DNA of 64,000 bases from Mesostigma viride (GCA_009746045.1 RPFO01000002.1:898240-962239); one strand, 5' to 3'. Numbered from the stretch's first letter, positions 9,694 through 20,150 are shown. The notes: a model not told the origin generated them from the letters alone. Numbers and translations: made by a program.

Positions 9694-10590
9694 TAGCTTG
9701 AAATGTCCTTCACTCCAGCTTGAAGCTTGAACAGATGTCTTTAATGGCCAATGCCATTCCCCCAGCCCTTTCTTTTAAGGAACTGGAAAAGAAACAGATC
9801 TGCCACAGGGAAAACCATTTCATGAGAAATGGAGAAAACCTATGGAAGTGGCATTACAGAGTACCACCAGATATTAGAAGCACACAAAATTAAATACATA
9901 CAGGTTAATTCTATGAGGTCTTCTCCAGGAATTAATCCCATCACCTCGGTAGAGCCTCCAGTACAATGACCTTCTGGCGGTGAGTTACATTAATCCCAGA
10001 TACTAATCCCATAAAACCCAGTACATATTCAATATAAGTACAATAAATCCATGACAATTAAAATACCACTTGACAAAGTAAGGCGTATTACAATAGTTTG
10101 CCTGTCATTCTCTCAACAGGGGTCTATTGGCGCCCGTCTTACGGCGCCCGTCTACTTGCCAGATGGTAAACTGCCACAGCAAACAAATGACAAAATGAAA
10201 CACATAGGCAACAATTAAATCCTGCCCTGGGGAACTAGGGAAGTCTGAACAGGCAAACACCTGAACAGGCCAGCTTGTAGAAACATAATACCAGGGAATC
10301 GAACCCCGCCCTATAAACCCCAGAATAAAGGTTCCCAGACCATTGTGAGAGGTATGTACAAATATACATTTCTTTTAAAATAGAATACATGGTCTGTAAT
10401 GGACCTGTCAACCTTGTGTAGTCAACAGCATGAACCCCAGCCAAAACCTGGCTGTATCCTGATTAAAATCAGAGTGAGTGTACCATGGTCCATGAGCCTT
10501 AGTACAGACTAAAATACAGGTATTATGCCAGTCACAATGCTGACACTACCACACAATCTGCTCTCCAATGCCCTATAACCATGCACCAGC
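9694..10590 (-). other. 3' flank of Copia 1 pol, no gene
   Basis: This stretch should contain the 3' LTR of Copia 1 if one exists. It is AT-rich and has no coding potential that I can support. A T-arm-like word near 10293 is not part of a foldable tRNA. Confidence 0.4.
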
Positions 10591-13500
10591 TTAGACAGCT
10601 TGCTGAGATGGGTCCATCAGAGACTGAAGAACCTTGTATTGCACTGCTGCCTTCTGCACTAGCTTGGTCAAAGCATCAGCAGGATTGTCAACCCCAGGGA
10701 TATGCTCAATATTGGCCAAGGAGGACAACTCCTTAAGAAGGAGATAATCCAAGTCCCTACTTCTGGCCATCTGCCTGTGCACAAACTGCACCATCCCCAT
10801 GGAGTCTGTTTTTAGAAGAGTGGTAACCTGAAGTGGCCAAGGAGTGTTAGAAGTCATCTGATGAAGCAACTCCTTCAGATAAAGGCTTGTGTGAATGCCT
10901 TCACAAATAGCCCTGCATTCTGCCACATCACTGCTGACAGCCACCCGTTTGTGCAGGCGACTAAACCAGCTCACCAAACTCCCCAGGCCTTCCTGTCTGA
11001 GCACAAAGAGCCCTGCAGCCCTGCCCCTGACCTTGGAGACCTGCCTGCTGTCCATTGAGCTATCCACATACAGCTCCATGCAAATGGGTTGTGATAAATC
11101 CACTGCAGACAACAGAATGCCAGATGAAGCCCTGACCTGATCAGCCACCTTGGCAGACCCTAGCTCCACCAGCATGTCATCAGGCAACCTGGCTATGACC
11201 ATAAGGTCTGGCCTGGAAATGCCTGCCACCCAAGCAACCATGCCCCTCACCATGGGACACAGTGCCTGTGTGATGGTTGGAGGAAGCTTGCTAATGAGGG
11301 TCTCTTGATAGTCATTGCCCCCCACCAGCAGCATACGCCACTCCCCTCCCTTCTTCACCAGTGTGGCCTCCATGCCCACAAACAGCAGAGGCTCATTCTC
11401 CACCTGCCATTGCTCCCTACCCAGAGGAAACTTGGACTTAATGATGGAGATCAGCTCCTTAAGCCACGACGTGGGAGCTATCAGATGTAGGTCATCCCCG
11501 TGCAGCGAAGCATACACTGGCAGGCCTTCCCATTGCCCCAGAAACAGACAGGGGTCTACAGGAGAGACCTTCAAGTTGCAATGCTCCTTCAGGAAACGGT
11601 TGAGAGTCTCCCTCCAGATTATTGGACTTGACCTCAGGCCCTCCAGGCCCTTGAGGATTTTAAGGAACTCCGTGTGGATGTCCCTTTTCCATACAGCAGG
11701 CACCCTAACATAGAAAGGCGTCTTGCCCTCCCACTTTTCCTGTGCCACATCTGCATCACCCTCCAGAAATGCCCTCTTGAAGTCTATCACCACTGAGCCA
11801 TAGTCCAAGCCCTTGTTGAGAAGGCCTAGAAAGACACACAGCAGCAGCCTCCAAGTATCATGCAGCATGCCAGGGGTATACAACTCCTCAGCAGTGCACT
11901 CACCAGTACCCTTGAACTCATTCAGCACTGGCCTGACATGTGGTACCTTGACCCCGTCCACCTCCTTCATCTTGATGACAAACTTGAGCTTGAGTAGACG
12001 TCGTGCAGGAGGCAGGTCATTGACAGGTTCCACGCATTTCTTGGAGATCCAGTCCTCCCCAGATTTAATCAGACCCAGTGTGACCTGGGGACACATAATG
12101 GGAGAGGACATGAGCTTCACCAGGCCTTGGTAGTTGATAGGGCTGTGTCCAGCAAGTGAGTGAGGACCAATGCCCAAACTGCTTGGATGACTAGCAGCTG
12201 GCAGTATGAGGTCATCAACCAAGGGCTCCTGCCCCTGGCACACTTGCACACGCTTAACCGTCCTGGTTACTGCACGTGATAGGTGAGTGGTCCTGAAATT
12301 AATCAGTGGGACCTGACCAGCCCCTTCCTTAGTCAGGAGAGAGGACGTGATCACTACCCCATCCTGGCATAGGAAATTCTGCCCCAGAAGAGCAGGTCCT
12401 TGATAGCCCTCCAAGACACAAAAAGCAGTGTCCTGTCCAAGGATAGGAATGAATACCTCACCCAGTACCTTCACGTGTACCCCGCCACTGAAGTCAGACA
12501 CAAACTGATAGCTGGGTTCAGACATGCTGTACCCTGCTGCAGCCCTGGTCCCAATAATGGAGACCTGAGAATTAGTGTCTACCTCTAAGGCAGTGTCCAG
12601 CCCCAGATTGCCATGCCACCTGAGCTTGGCTACCTTGGGCTGCTTCTTGGCCCTTTGTAGAGCCCCAATCAATCCAGCCAAACTTGTCCCCCTGGGCTTG
12701 GTTAGTGCCTTGGGCTTGACAGTTGACTCCCCAGCTGTTGACCTTGCAGCCTGTTCAACAAGTACCTCTGCAACCTGGCCAGGGCTGACAGATTCCCCTG
12801 CAACAGATGTGGTCGTTGCGTCAGTGATGTCACCTGGGACCTGAAAATCCTGCAGATCCTGTGAGCCTTGTGCCTGACTGCCCTCATTCATCAGGTTAGG
12901 CTTGACATATGACCAACTCAGCCGGTGTACATGCTTTGGTTCGTCCTCCATGCTGACCAAGCATGCGTGGCTAGCTTCATCAACCTGGGTAACCACCCCA
13001 GGACTCCAGCTACCACGTTTGCCATAAAGGCTAGGTTCCTTCCAAGCTAGGACCTTCTGACCCACTTGTGGCTCCAGCATCTTCCAACCCCGGTCCTTCT
13101 CCCTCAGCTTGGCAAAGGTGACATGTGCAGCATGTTTCCAGCCCTCCAGCACATGTGGTGGGCACAGGCCATGATATAGACCCATTGGGCTGACAGCAAC
13201 TCCATCATAGTAGAAGTTAACCCTGCTGTTCAGCTGCTGCTCCACGTTCCTCAGCCATGCACTCCTGACAAGTGCAGGTGCAGACAAGGGTACCCAGTCT
13301 TCAGAGATGATCAATTTCTTGACCTCCTGGATTGCCCTCTCGATAGCACCCTGCTGCCCATGAGCCTCCCTAGGTGTAACCAGCAACTCAGGAAGGGTAG
13401 GATCACCCTTGAGATGCTGAAACTGCATGTCCACCTGGATCCTTGTGGTAGGAAACTTGGCTCTTACATTCTGCAGGGCAGCCAGCAAGTACCTGTTCTT

Positions 13501-14217
13501 CATAGAAGGTAAATGCTCCAGCACCTTGTATTTCGTGTACCTGTCCACGCACACCAACAGTTGCATGCCCCTGATGTGTTGGATATCACACTGCAGATCA
13601 CCAATGCTCTGAGGTAGAGCTTTGGCATGTGATTTCCTGGGCTTGTTGGAGGACAACTGGCACTTACACCGTGAGGCAGCTTGCTGACACGCCTTAAGAA
13701 GGGGTGCCCTGCCCATACGGAAGGCAAAGTTGTTTGACAGAGAAGTGGCATGCCCAAACATGTTGTGGATTCGGGCACCCAACTCCTGGTACACAGAGGA
13801 AGCAGTCCCTGGCACAGTCAGGACTGTGCTGTCAGGTTGTCCAGCATCACCATGCTGACTTCCATCCTGTTCTGACTCAGAGCCTGAGTCACCCTGCTCA
13901 TGCCCAACACCTGGACCGCCAGCAGGGACCACATGCATACCACCAGAGGCCTTCACACCCCTCTGTGGTTGTACATTGGTTTCTCTCAAAATGAGAGGTC
14001 CACCCTCGTGCCCAGCACGAGGATGCATAGGGTCAGACATACTTACAGCTGCATCAGCTGTCAAGGACGTCTTCATAGGAACCTGTACCTCTCCAGGTGA
14101 CCTGGGGCCACACTGAACCTGGAGATCACCCTCTTGTTGCCCAGATATAAAATCTGCATTGGAGCACCTGGCCTCCCCCTTGGGTGAATTAAGGTGTGTA
14201 GGGGTTGCCTCAGACAG
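10591..14217 (-). CDS. pol: Copia 1 pol: integrase, protease, reverse transcriptase, RNase H
   Basis: Makes and integrates the cDNA copy. Positions are counted from Met at 14076 (1161 residues). Integrase comes first: zinc-binding H(103)NMFGH and CKC (137-139), catalytic D164 (CDIQHI), D216 (QVDMQF) and E246 (AIERAIQE). An aspartic protease-like region follows with D500 (LEVDTNSQVSIIG) and ALLGQNFL near 563. Reverse transcriptase then shows VIDFKRAFLEGD (D765), GLEGLRSSPIIW and the catalytic box LHGDD (859-862) in place of the usual YVDD. RNase H shows ELYVDSSMDS, SDVAECRA, LKTDSMG and NPADALTK. In standard Copia elements protease precedes integrase, so the order here is permuted. The frame is continuous with gag through one UGA at 14218-14220. 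It is otherwise open and looks recently active. Confidence 0.85.
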   Translation of the reverse strand: MSEATPTHLNSPKGEARCSNADFISGQQEGDLQVQCGPRSPGEVQVPMKTSLTADAAVSMSDPMHPRAGHEGGPLILRETNVQPQRGVKASGGMHVVPAGGPGVGHEQGDSGSESEQDGSQHGDAGQPDSTVLTVPGTASSVYQELGARIHNMFGHATSLSNNFAFRMGRAPLLKACQQAASRCKCQLSSNKPRKSHAKALPQSIGDLQCDIQHIRGMQLLVCVDRYTKYKVLEHLPSMKNRYLLAALQNVRAKFPTTRIQVDMQFQHLKGDPTLPELLVTPREAHGQQGAIERAIQEVKKLIISEDWVPLSAPALVRSAWLRNVEQQLNSRVNFYYDGVAVSPMGLYHGLCPPHVLEGWKHAAHVTFAKLREKDRGWKMLEPQVGQKVLAWKEPSLYGKRGSWSPGVVTQVDEASHACLVSMEDEPKHVHRLSWSYVKPNLMNEGSQAQGSQDLQDFQVPGDITDATTTSVAGESVSPGQVAEVLVEQAARSTAGESTVKPKALTKPRGTSLAGLIGALQRAKKQPKVAKLRWHGNLGLDTALEVDTNSQVSIIGTRAAAGYSMSEPSYQFVSDFSGGVHVKVLGEVFIPILGQDTAFCVLEGYQGPALLGQNFLCQDGVVITSSLLTKEGAGQVPLINFRTTHLSRAVTRTVKRVQVCQGQEPLVDDLILPAASHPSSLGIGPHSLAGHSPINYQGLVKLMSSPIMCPQVTLGLIKSGEDWISKKCVEPVNDLPPARRLLKLKFVIKMKEVDGVKVPHVRPVLNEFKGTGECTAEELYTPGMLHDTWRLLLCVFLGLLNKGLDYGSVVIDFKRAFLEGDADVAQEKWEGKTPFYVRVPAVWKRDIHTEFLKILKGLEGLRSSPIIWRETLNRFLKEHCNLKVSPVDPCLFLGQWEGLPVYASLHGDDLHLIAPTSWLKELISIIKSKFPLGREQWQVENEPLLFVGMEATLVKKGGEWRMLLVGGNDYQETLISKLPPTITQALCPMVRGMVAWVAGISRPDLMVIARLPDDMLVELGSAKVADQVRASSGILLSAVDLSQPICMELYVDSSMDSRQVSKVRGRAAGLFVLRQEGLGSLVSWFSRLHKRVAVSSDVAECRAICEGIHTSLYLKELLHQMTSNTPWPLQVTTLLKTDSMGMVQFVHRQMARSRDLDYLLLKELSSLANIEHIPGVDNPADALTKLVQKAAVQYKVLQSLMDPSQQAV

Positions 14218-15333
14218 TCACTGCTCCTTGTTGTCTTCTTGCTGACTGCCCTTTGAAGGCTGGCCTGCCTGGGACTTGTTGTTGTTCTTCTTGTTGTTGT
14301 TGTTATTCTTGTTGCTGCCCTGGCCCTGGGACTTCTTGAAGCTGGGACACTCCTTCTTGATGTGCCCCCACCCCTTGCACAGGTAGCATTGTATCTTGGA
14401 CTTGCCCTGGCCACTGCCCCCATTGTCAGACGCGTTGCCCTGCTTGGGCTGACCACCCACCCGCCTGAACACCGACTTGGAGTGTGACCTCCTGTCAGAA
14501 TCAGGTGAATGATCTCCCTTGCGCTTGTGATGGTTGCCCCTACGCCCTCCTTGGCTTCGGTCAGCCTCAGACGTCTTGGAGCCACCCTGGGTACGCCCGC
14601 CTGCCTGGGTAGCCTTCACTGCTGGCACTCCACCCTCAAACAGCTCCTCTGCCTCGAGAGCTTGTTTAATGATGACCTTGTAGGCCTTCAGGGTAGAGTG
14701 TGGGGCACACATGACTTTTAAGGAGCCACGTGTCGCCTTATCCAGCCCAGAAACCTTGAGCCAGTTGGTTAGGGCTATGTTATCAGCGACATTAAAGCCG
14801 TGAGCCCTGCCCTCCTCAACCATCTTACAATAGTTGAGAAAGTTCTGGATCAGGTCCCCCTTGACCTCCCACCCTTGGTACTTGTCCTGCCAATGGATGC
14901 CGACCTTCTTTCGTTGGTCCTCCAGCAGCTCCTTCAGCTCAGCCACGTACAGTGCCCAGGCCTTATTGGCCTTTTTGCACTCCCTGGTTAGGTCCTTAAT
15001 CTGGTCAGTACACTTGCCAAAAGTGCTACTGCCTATCCAGATTTGATAGTAATTTGTACCACCGTACAAGCTAGGGAACCCTTCCAATCCCTCCACAAAC
15101 TCTTCAGCCTGCTTAGGCTTGGAGTCTGAGGTTACAGGCTGCAACTGATTGACAATTAAAAGACCCTGTGTGGTAAGATCAAAGCCATGAATAGCTTGTG
15201 CATTATTATTATTGTGAGGAAGGTTGGTAATCTCTCCGGTAAGCCCCACGTCATCTACGTGAGCGGTTCCACTACCAGCACCCCCATTATTATTCCCACT
15301 GGCTGGACCCTTGCTACGGCGTCCCTCAGCCAT
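14218..15333 (-). CDS. gag: Copia 1 gag polyprotein
   Basis: The 371-residue particle protein starts MAEGRRSKGPASGNNN. It has a Copia-type gag core with SLYGGTNYYQIWIGS, DLTRECKKANKAWALY, and LTNWLKVSGLDKATRGSLKV, then one zinc knuckle CYLCKGWGHIKKEC (CX2CX4HX4C) near residue 310, and an Asn/Lys-rich tail. It ends in CAG TGA CTG. The pol frame continues in the same register directly after this TGA, so stop-codon readthrough would give Gag-Pol. Confidence 0.85.
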   Translation of the reverse strand: MAEGRRSKGPASGNNNGGAGSGTAHVDDVGLTGEITNLPHNNNNAQAIHGFDLTTQGLLIVNQLQPVTSDSKPKQAEEFVEGLEGFPSLYGGTNYYQIWIGSSTFGKCTDQIKDLTRECKKANKAWALYVAELKELLEDQRKKVGIHWQDKYQGWEVKGDLIQNFLNYCKMVEEGRAHGFNVADNIALTNWLKVSGLDKATRGSLKVMCAPHSTLKAYKVIIKQALEAEELFEGGVPAVKATQAGGRTQGGSKTSEADRSQGGRRGNHHKRKGDHSPDSDRRSHSKSVFRRVGGQPKQGNASDNGGSGQGKSKIQCYLCKGWGHIKKECPSFKKSQGQGSNKNNNNNKKNNNKSQAGQPSKGSQQEDNKEQ

Positions 15334-15502
15334 CCTGCACTACCAGCTATTCAAAGAACACCTTAACAAAGCAGCAGAAAATATGTACAAAATTTTTGTG
15401 TCGCCACTGCCGCCTGCGCCGGTGTCGCTGCCGCCCCGCGAATTGCCGCTGAAAATTCGACAAAAAAATGTCGACGAGTACTGCAGAAGAAAATTAGGCC
15501 GA

Positions 15503-16210
15503 CTAGTAGTCAAGGCCCCTGAAGTCGCAGTACGTGTATACGAACTCACGATCCTCCATATCCAGCTCCGGACCTGCACCGGTATGAATTAAAACCGGCG
15601 TGCTCCCCGCCGCGTAAGTTGCGACGCGCCGACGCGCGACGAGGCGCAGAGGATGTGTAAAGATCGTCAATAATTCCCACCCCGCGGGAATCCACTCTCG
15701 CACAGAGGCGAGAAATGCCACCAGGTTAATTAAAACCTGGCGCTCACGACTGCGTACGCCGCGAGTGAGCAGCGATAACAGCGCGAGATCCTGAAACAAA
15801 TTTGTCGACACCGCCGGCGCGCCCCCCGTGCGTAGCGATGCCCAGTTTTGCAGGTTTCTCTGGTAACCGGTGAGTGAAGAGAGGACGTTGTCCAACTCCT
15901 CAATGGCAGTCGTGACTTCGGTCACCGACCGCAAACCTCCCCGCACCTGGACCGTAAATGTCGATAAAATGTTTCGAATCTGGTCCAACAGGTTGCGGAT
16001 TGCCGGCACCAGTGCTGGCAAATCGGGGTCCTCGGGGTTATCCCCGAGCAATGCGTGAGCTGCACGCTGCTGACGATGAAGCTCGTCGAGCGAGATCGTA
16101 ACTTCGTCGAGCAATTGCTGCCACGACGGCGCAGTCGGTCTTGACGAAGAACCAGCCGGCGGAGCGGCTATTTCCTCGTCCGGAATCCGAAATTCTTCCG
16201 AATTTGGCAT
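15503..16210 (-). CDS. ORF upstream of Copia 1 gag, unknown
   Basis: Not recognised. It begins MPNSEEFRIPDEEIAAPPAG and runs 236 residues. Heptad-like leucine-rich stretches (WQQLLDEVTISLDELHRQQR, AIRNLLDQIRNILSTF) suggest coiled coil. A second part has LALLSLLTRGVRSRERQVLI and ends REFVYTYCDFRGLDY. It lies between the presumed 5' end and gag and is in a different frame from gag. Copia 2 also has an extra upstream frame (26795-26061), acidic then coiled coil, but I see no clear sequence match. Confidence 0.45.
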   Translation of the reverse strand: MPNSEEFRIPDEEIAAPPAGSSSRPTAPSWQQLLDEVTISLDELHRQQRAAHALLGDNPEDPDLPALVPAIRNLLDQIRNILSTFTVQVRGGLRSVTEVTTAIEELDNVLSSLTGYQRNLQNWASLRTGGAPAVSTNLFQDLALLSLLTRGVRSRERQVLINLVAFLASVREWIPAGWELLTIFTHPLRLVARRRVATYAAGSTPVLIHTGAGPELDMEDREFVYTYCDFRGLDY

Positions 16211-16855
16211 CTTTTTGACAGAGCGTGTAATACGAGTTGTGAGGGTAAGAATGCCACGAATTCCGCCATGGTTCTTGCAGGAAGTTGCCTTTATTAATAA
16301 CAAAGAAACACAGACGTAAGTCACGTCACTTCCAAGACTGCACGCAGCACAGACGACAGGGTCGCAGTGCCAAGAGAACGTGCACGCAAGAACTAGCGTC
16401 CCGGTGTGACCAAGTCACTCATATAGCTTACTAGGGACGCGTCCAAGTATTCAGCTGCACTGTCACAGCTGAACTGTCAATCAATTGATTACACAGACTC
16501 TGGCACGCCTTTGGCGCGCAGATCTATCAATTGTCCATACGGCTAGTCCTGTGGACCTATCCGTACACTAGTCAGCATCAATTGTCTCATAGGTCCTGGC
16601 GCGCTACAGTGCGCCTACCTATCAATTGACCATCAAGTCCTGTACAAGTCCTGTCAACGTCCTGCGGACTATCAAAGTGACACTTGTACATCCTGTGTCC
16701 GTACGCGCCCACAGTGGCGCGCCGGGTACTGTCGGCACAGCCTAGGAAACGTCATAACTTTTACGTTCCTTAACCAAATGAGGCGTTCAAGGTGCCGTTG
16801 GAAAGAGCGTAACAATCTCTATCCATCTAACGTAAATCCTTTACGTTAACTGAAG

Positions 16856-17880
16856 CGACGTAGCACCACTCGGCACTCGCGGCGAGCGCGGTCGGTGACC
16901 TCCCGTTGCTGGGCCTGGCGGTGGTCCTCCAGCTCCTGGAGCTTCGCGTGGCGATGGCGTCGGTGGTGGAGGCGGTCGCTGACCGCAGCAGGTCCGCGTA
17001 GGAGAGCGGCGGGAGGTCACCAGCATCCTGCCGGGGTGGCTGGGATGCAATGGTGGCCGTCTGCTCCGCTATCTTGGGGACCTGTGTGGCCAGGGCCTCG
17101 GTGTGGGCGGTGATGGCCTCGATCAAGCTTCTTCATGATCGAGCACGCCGCACTTGCCCTCCACCTGGTTAAGGCGAGAGACGAGTGCAGCATGCGTTTC
17201 CGAAGCTTGTGCCGCGGTGTGCAGCGTCGTGAACTGGGGCTGGAGCTTGTGGACGACCTTGGTTTCCACATTGGAGACCCGGGCCTCCACCGTGTTCAGC
17301 GTCGTGTTCAGCGATGTCAGCTTCTCGGCCAGCGGCCAGGTCACGTGCTCCTCCAGCACTGCGCGGATGGACATCATCCTTGCAGAGGGAGGGAGCCGAA
17401 GGGGCTGCCGGCTGTGCGGGGGCGGGGGCGTTGAGCGCTCTGCTGATGTCGGCGAGGCTGCGCTGGTAGTAGCTGGTCAAGATAAACAGGCGTTGGCGTG
17501 GTTCTTCATAAGTGTAGAGCCAGGACGTGTTGCGGTAGTCGATAGCCGCCCCCCCCTTCTGCTGCACGAAGAGCTTCCGTTCCTGTGTGAGGAACTGGAG
17601 GACCTCGACGACTTCCTGCGGCGACAGTTTCTGCCAGGTGAGGAGGCTGAAATATTCGTTGCCGGGCAAGAATTGGCTCCATTTGTGGCGGTCGTGGCGT
17701 GGTTTCTTGGGCTCAGGCGAGGCGCTTGGCGATGGGTCTGCTGGCAATGGGTTGGCGAGCCCAGGCGGCTGCATGGGCAAGAACGATGGCGAGAGGGTTG
17801 GGCTGGGAGCCGGTAAGCTCCTTTTCCAAACCCCGTTTTGCTTTTGGGGTCGTCATAGCTGCTTGTCACGTGATAACTTT
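16856..17880 (-). mobile_element. 5' half of the ORF1-only retroelement split by Copia 1
   Basis: It carries the N-terminal and middle parts of a LINE ORF1 on the minus strand. The frame stops abruptly at the insertion point after CRVVLRRF and resumes at 9688 with KGPWQG then GETSTSL. Intact relatives read VIVKHF...GETSTSL at the same place. Confidence 0.75.
16859..17816 (-). CDS. LINE ORF1 N-terminal and coiled-coil part (frameshifted)
   Basis: The N-terminus reads NPLPADPSPSASPEPKKPRH, then FSLLTWQKLSPQEVVEVLQF, then SWLYTYEEPRQRLFILTSYY, a layout shared with the ORF1 copies at 52013 and 50805. A coiled-coil segment follows (MIEAITAHTEALATQVPKIA), then LSYADLLRSATASTTDAIAT and REVTDRARRECRVVLRRF. 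At least three frames are used, so the copy is broken. Confidence 0.6.
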
Positions 17881-18073
17881 GGCAATACTGCGTTTCAGCC
17901 GTAACCGATTATACTGGCGTGCATGTACGTCTGAATAAAGCGCATCGAATGCGAGTGGTCTGACCGAATTTGGGGCTCAGACGCAAAAGATCTGAGCTCC
18001 GCCGTCAGCCATACCGCGGTCAGCCATTTTCGTCTATGGGTTTGTAATTTAATTTCGTAAAGGGGCAGAATGG
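17881..18073. other. spacer, possible promoter of the 18074 gene
   Basis: This short AT-rich spacer lies between the retroelement 5' end and the ATG at 18074. An earlier out-of-frame ATG at 18070 overlaps it. No TATA-like element was identified with confidence. Confidence 0.35.
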
Positions 18074-19629
18074 ATGTGCCCCGAATGTTTAGCTGGGTCG
18101 TCCAAGCAAGACCAGGAAGCGACTCATCATGACAGCAAGAACCCACGTCCCCCCCTCCCGGCCGGCATCAACTTTAATGCTCCAGTTTCCGAGGATGACC
18201 TGGCGGGGATGGTAGATCTTCATAGTAATTTGGGCGGGAAGGGCAAGGTTGCAGGGGACAAGAAGGACCGTGACGACAAGAATGACAGTGACGACAAGAT
18301 GGTCGACAGTGGCGATGACAATCCGGCCAGCCGTGGTGCACACCTGGGTTCCTCCGACCTGACGGGGAACAATTCCATTGACAACGTGATGGAAAGTACC
18401 CCGGCCGACGAGCGTGGCAAAGGGCCAGCGTTCAGTCGCTCCGAGCTGGAGGATGCCAAGATGACATTGAAATTTCCTTCACCTGATCCACCGGTGCTCA
18501 AGACAATGCCGGTCCAAGGTCGAAATGGGAGCACCATATCTGTGGGAGGTGGGGTTCCTGGTTTTAGGGCCGAATGCGGGATCATGGCTCGGGCCGTCGT
18601 GAACCTTCACCCATGGAGGCAAAATGTCGGCATCATTTTGGGCGGCTGGAAAAACAAGACCATGAGCGCTCTGTTAGCCCGGGAAACAAAGAATTCGAGC
18701 TACAAGTCGTTGCTGAGTTCGTTTACTCCTTCCATGACCAGGCCCGCACCCACCGGCATCCACTTCCACAACCAAGTGGCAGTCATCGTGGCCAACAACC
18801 CTCCCAAGTGGTGCGATGTCCCTGGTGTAACGTTTCCGGGTGAATCCATCCCTGCAAACGCATGGAATGATGAAATGCAGGAGTGTTTGACGTGGGCCCA
18901 GGAGAATGAGCCCAATTTAGTTGCCCTGATGGGCAATGCGCCCGTCCGAAGCATCCTGCTCAGTAACGCATTCCCGCAGCGGGCCACGATGGATCTGTGC
19001 GGTTCTCCTGATACGCCATCCCGAGAACGGCGGACACAAGACACCACCATGACCGATGCGGCACCGGCACCGCTCACGGATATCACCAACCCCGGGCTAG
19101 GGCGAGCGAAGCGAATCACCGCCAAGCAGGCCTTCCAGCCCCCCCCCCCAGATGCCAAGAAGCGCCAGCCGGAGAAACGGCGCCCGGGGCCGCAGCCGTT
19201 GCAGGAGGCCCTGCCCGGCACAACGCGAGTACCAACAGAAGTGCAGGCACAACTGGAGGGTATGAAACAACAGCAGGCCCAGCTTCTGCAAGAGGTCCAG
19301 CAGCAGCACCGACAACTCCAGCAGCAGTTGCAGCAGCAACAACAACAGCCGCAACAACAGCAGCGGCTGCTGCTGCAGCAAATGCAGCAAATACAGCAAC
19401 AGCAACAGCAGCCGCCGCAGCAGCAGCAACGACAGGGGAGGCGGCAGCAGCAGGCACCGGCAGCCGAGGCCCCGCCGCCAGAAGCCCTGCCACCACCAGC
19501 ACCGGCGACAGCACCGCCTAGCTTGCCTGCCACCACCAGCCAGCAGCCGTGCCGGCACCGCCTTATTACCCGCCACCACCGGCATCCACGGCGGCACCGC
19601 CTTATATTACCCGCCGCCACCGGCACCTG
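18074..19629 (+). pseudogene. proline/glutamine-rich host gene, 5' part, split by Copia 2
   Basis: Not recognised. It starts MCPECLAGSSKQDQE. A disordered acidic region (KKDRDDKNDSDDK) is followed by a compact segment of about 150 residues (MARAVVNLHPWRQNVGIILG, TGIHFHNQVAVIVANNPPKW, ECLTWAQENEPNLVALMGNA) that could be a folded domain. Then come LTDITNPGLGRAKRI and a CAG-coded glutamine tract (about 19265-19435), and a proline-rich stretch. The Copia 2 insertion at 19630 creates a TGA. The matching 3' part resumes at 27367. Near 19530 and at 19610 (an extra AT in CCTTATATTACC) the frame shifts away from the PPYYPPPPAP register used downstream, so the gene is probably dead or contains sequence errors. 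It could itself be a retroelement ORF1. Confidence 0.5.
19265..19435 (+). repeat. CAG/CAA poly-glutamine tract
   Basis: Mixed CAG/CAA/CAC triplets code a Gln-rich run in the host gene. The interruptions imply an older, fairly stable tract compared with the purer CTG array at 53330. Confidence 0.85.
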
Positions 19630-20150
19630 AGTTATGGCACTCGTGCAATGGATGCGAACGTGTGTTGGATTATGCAATGGCTGGCATAATATCAACCCAT
19701 GCAAGCTTGCCAAGCTGGATTGCATGGGCACGTAGGTTAGGGTAACCTAGCTATCCTGCACTAGTGCTAACCAATGAGATGCTGGTTCCGTCCAGCTAGA
19801 TCTACTCCAGCTAGGACTGATACGATGCCCGCAGGCACCGACTGCCTAACAGCACTACGTGGATGGTCCTGGACCTCACCTAGGACCTCCGTACAGGACT
19901 AGCACTGCAACCACCTTGTGGTCTGCATCACAGCTCATAAACCCTACCACGTGAATACCCACGTGCGTGTGCCCTACATATCTCAGTGCTAATATCTAGC
20001 ACCCACGTGCCCAATATGGCACGTGCGGATCTAAATCCTAGTAGAGATATGTCCAGTGTACTACACCACCGTCCATGTCCGTATCCCACTTGGGAGACGG
20101 GGACAACGCCACGTGTACTGATAGTCTAGGCCTGAAGCCCTAGAATAACT
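19630..20150 (-). repeat. 3' LTR of Copia 2
   Basis: This is the direct repeat of 26846-27366, with differences only at about 20038 (T/C) and 20139 (C/T). It contains five CACGTG palindromes at 19948, 19960, 20004, 20020 and 20110, within 170 bp of the LTR start in the element's sense. A cluster this dense is far from chance and is likely an enhancer. Confidence 0.95.

Larger units (their letters stand above)
9694..16850 (-). mobile_element. Copia-type LTR retrotransposon 1 and its flanks
   Basis: The 7157-bp insert interrupts an ORF1 retroelement, with candidate 5-bp target duplications TGAAG at 9689-9693 and 16851-16855. Inside, on the minus strand, are an ORF of unknown function (16210-15503), gag (15333-14218) and pol (14217-10591). 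No pair of LTRs could be recognised by eye between 9694-10560 and 15340-16850. Either the LTRs have diverged, one is lost, or the right-hand part is a further element. Boundaries therefore rest on the split ORF1 and the short duplication. Confidence 0.6.

Noticed and set aside
10293-10310. tRNA-like T-arm (minus strand GGGGTTCGATTCCCTGG)
   Set aside because: No matching acceptor stem, D-arm or anticodon arm can be placed around it, so it is not called as a tRNA gene.
16771-16850. A further TTAA element at GTTAACGTAAAGG next to the split ORF1
   Set aside because: No partner end was found. The TGAAG duplication and the ORF1 continuity explain the junction better.
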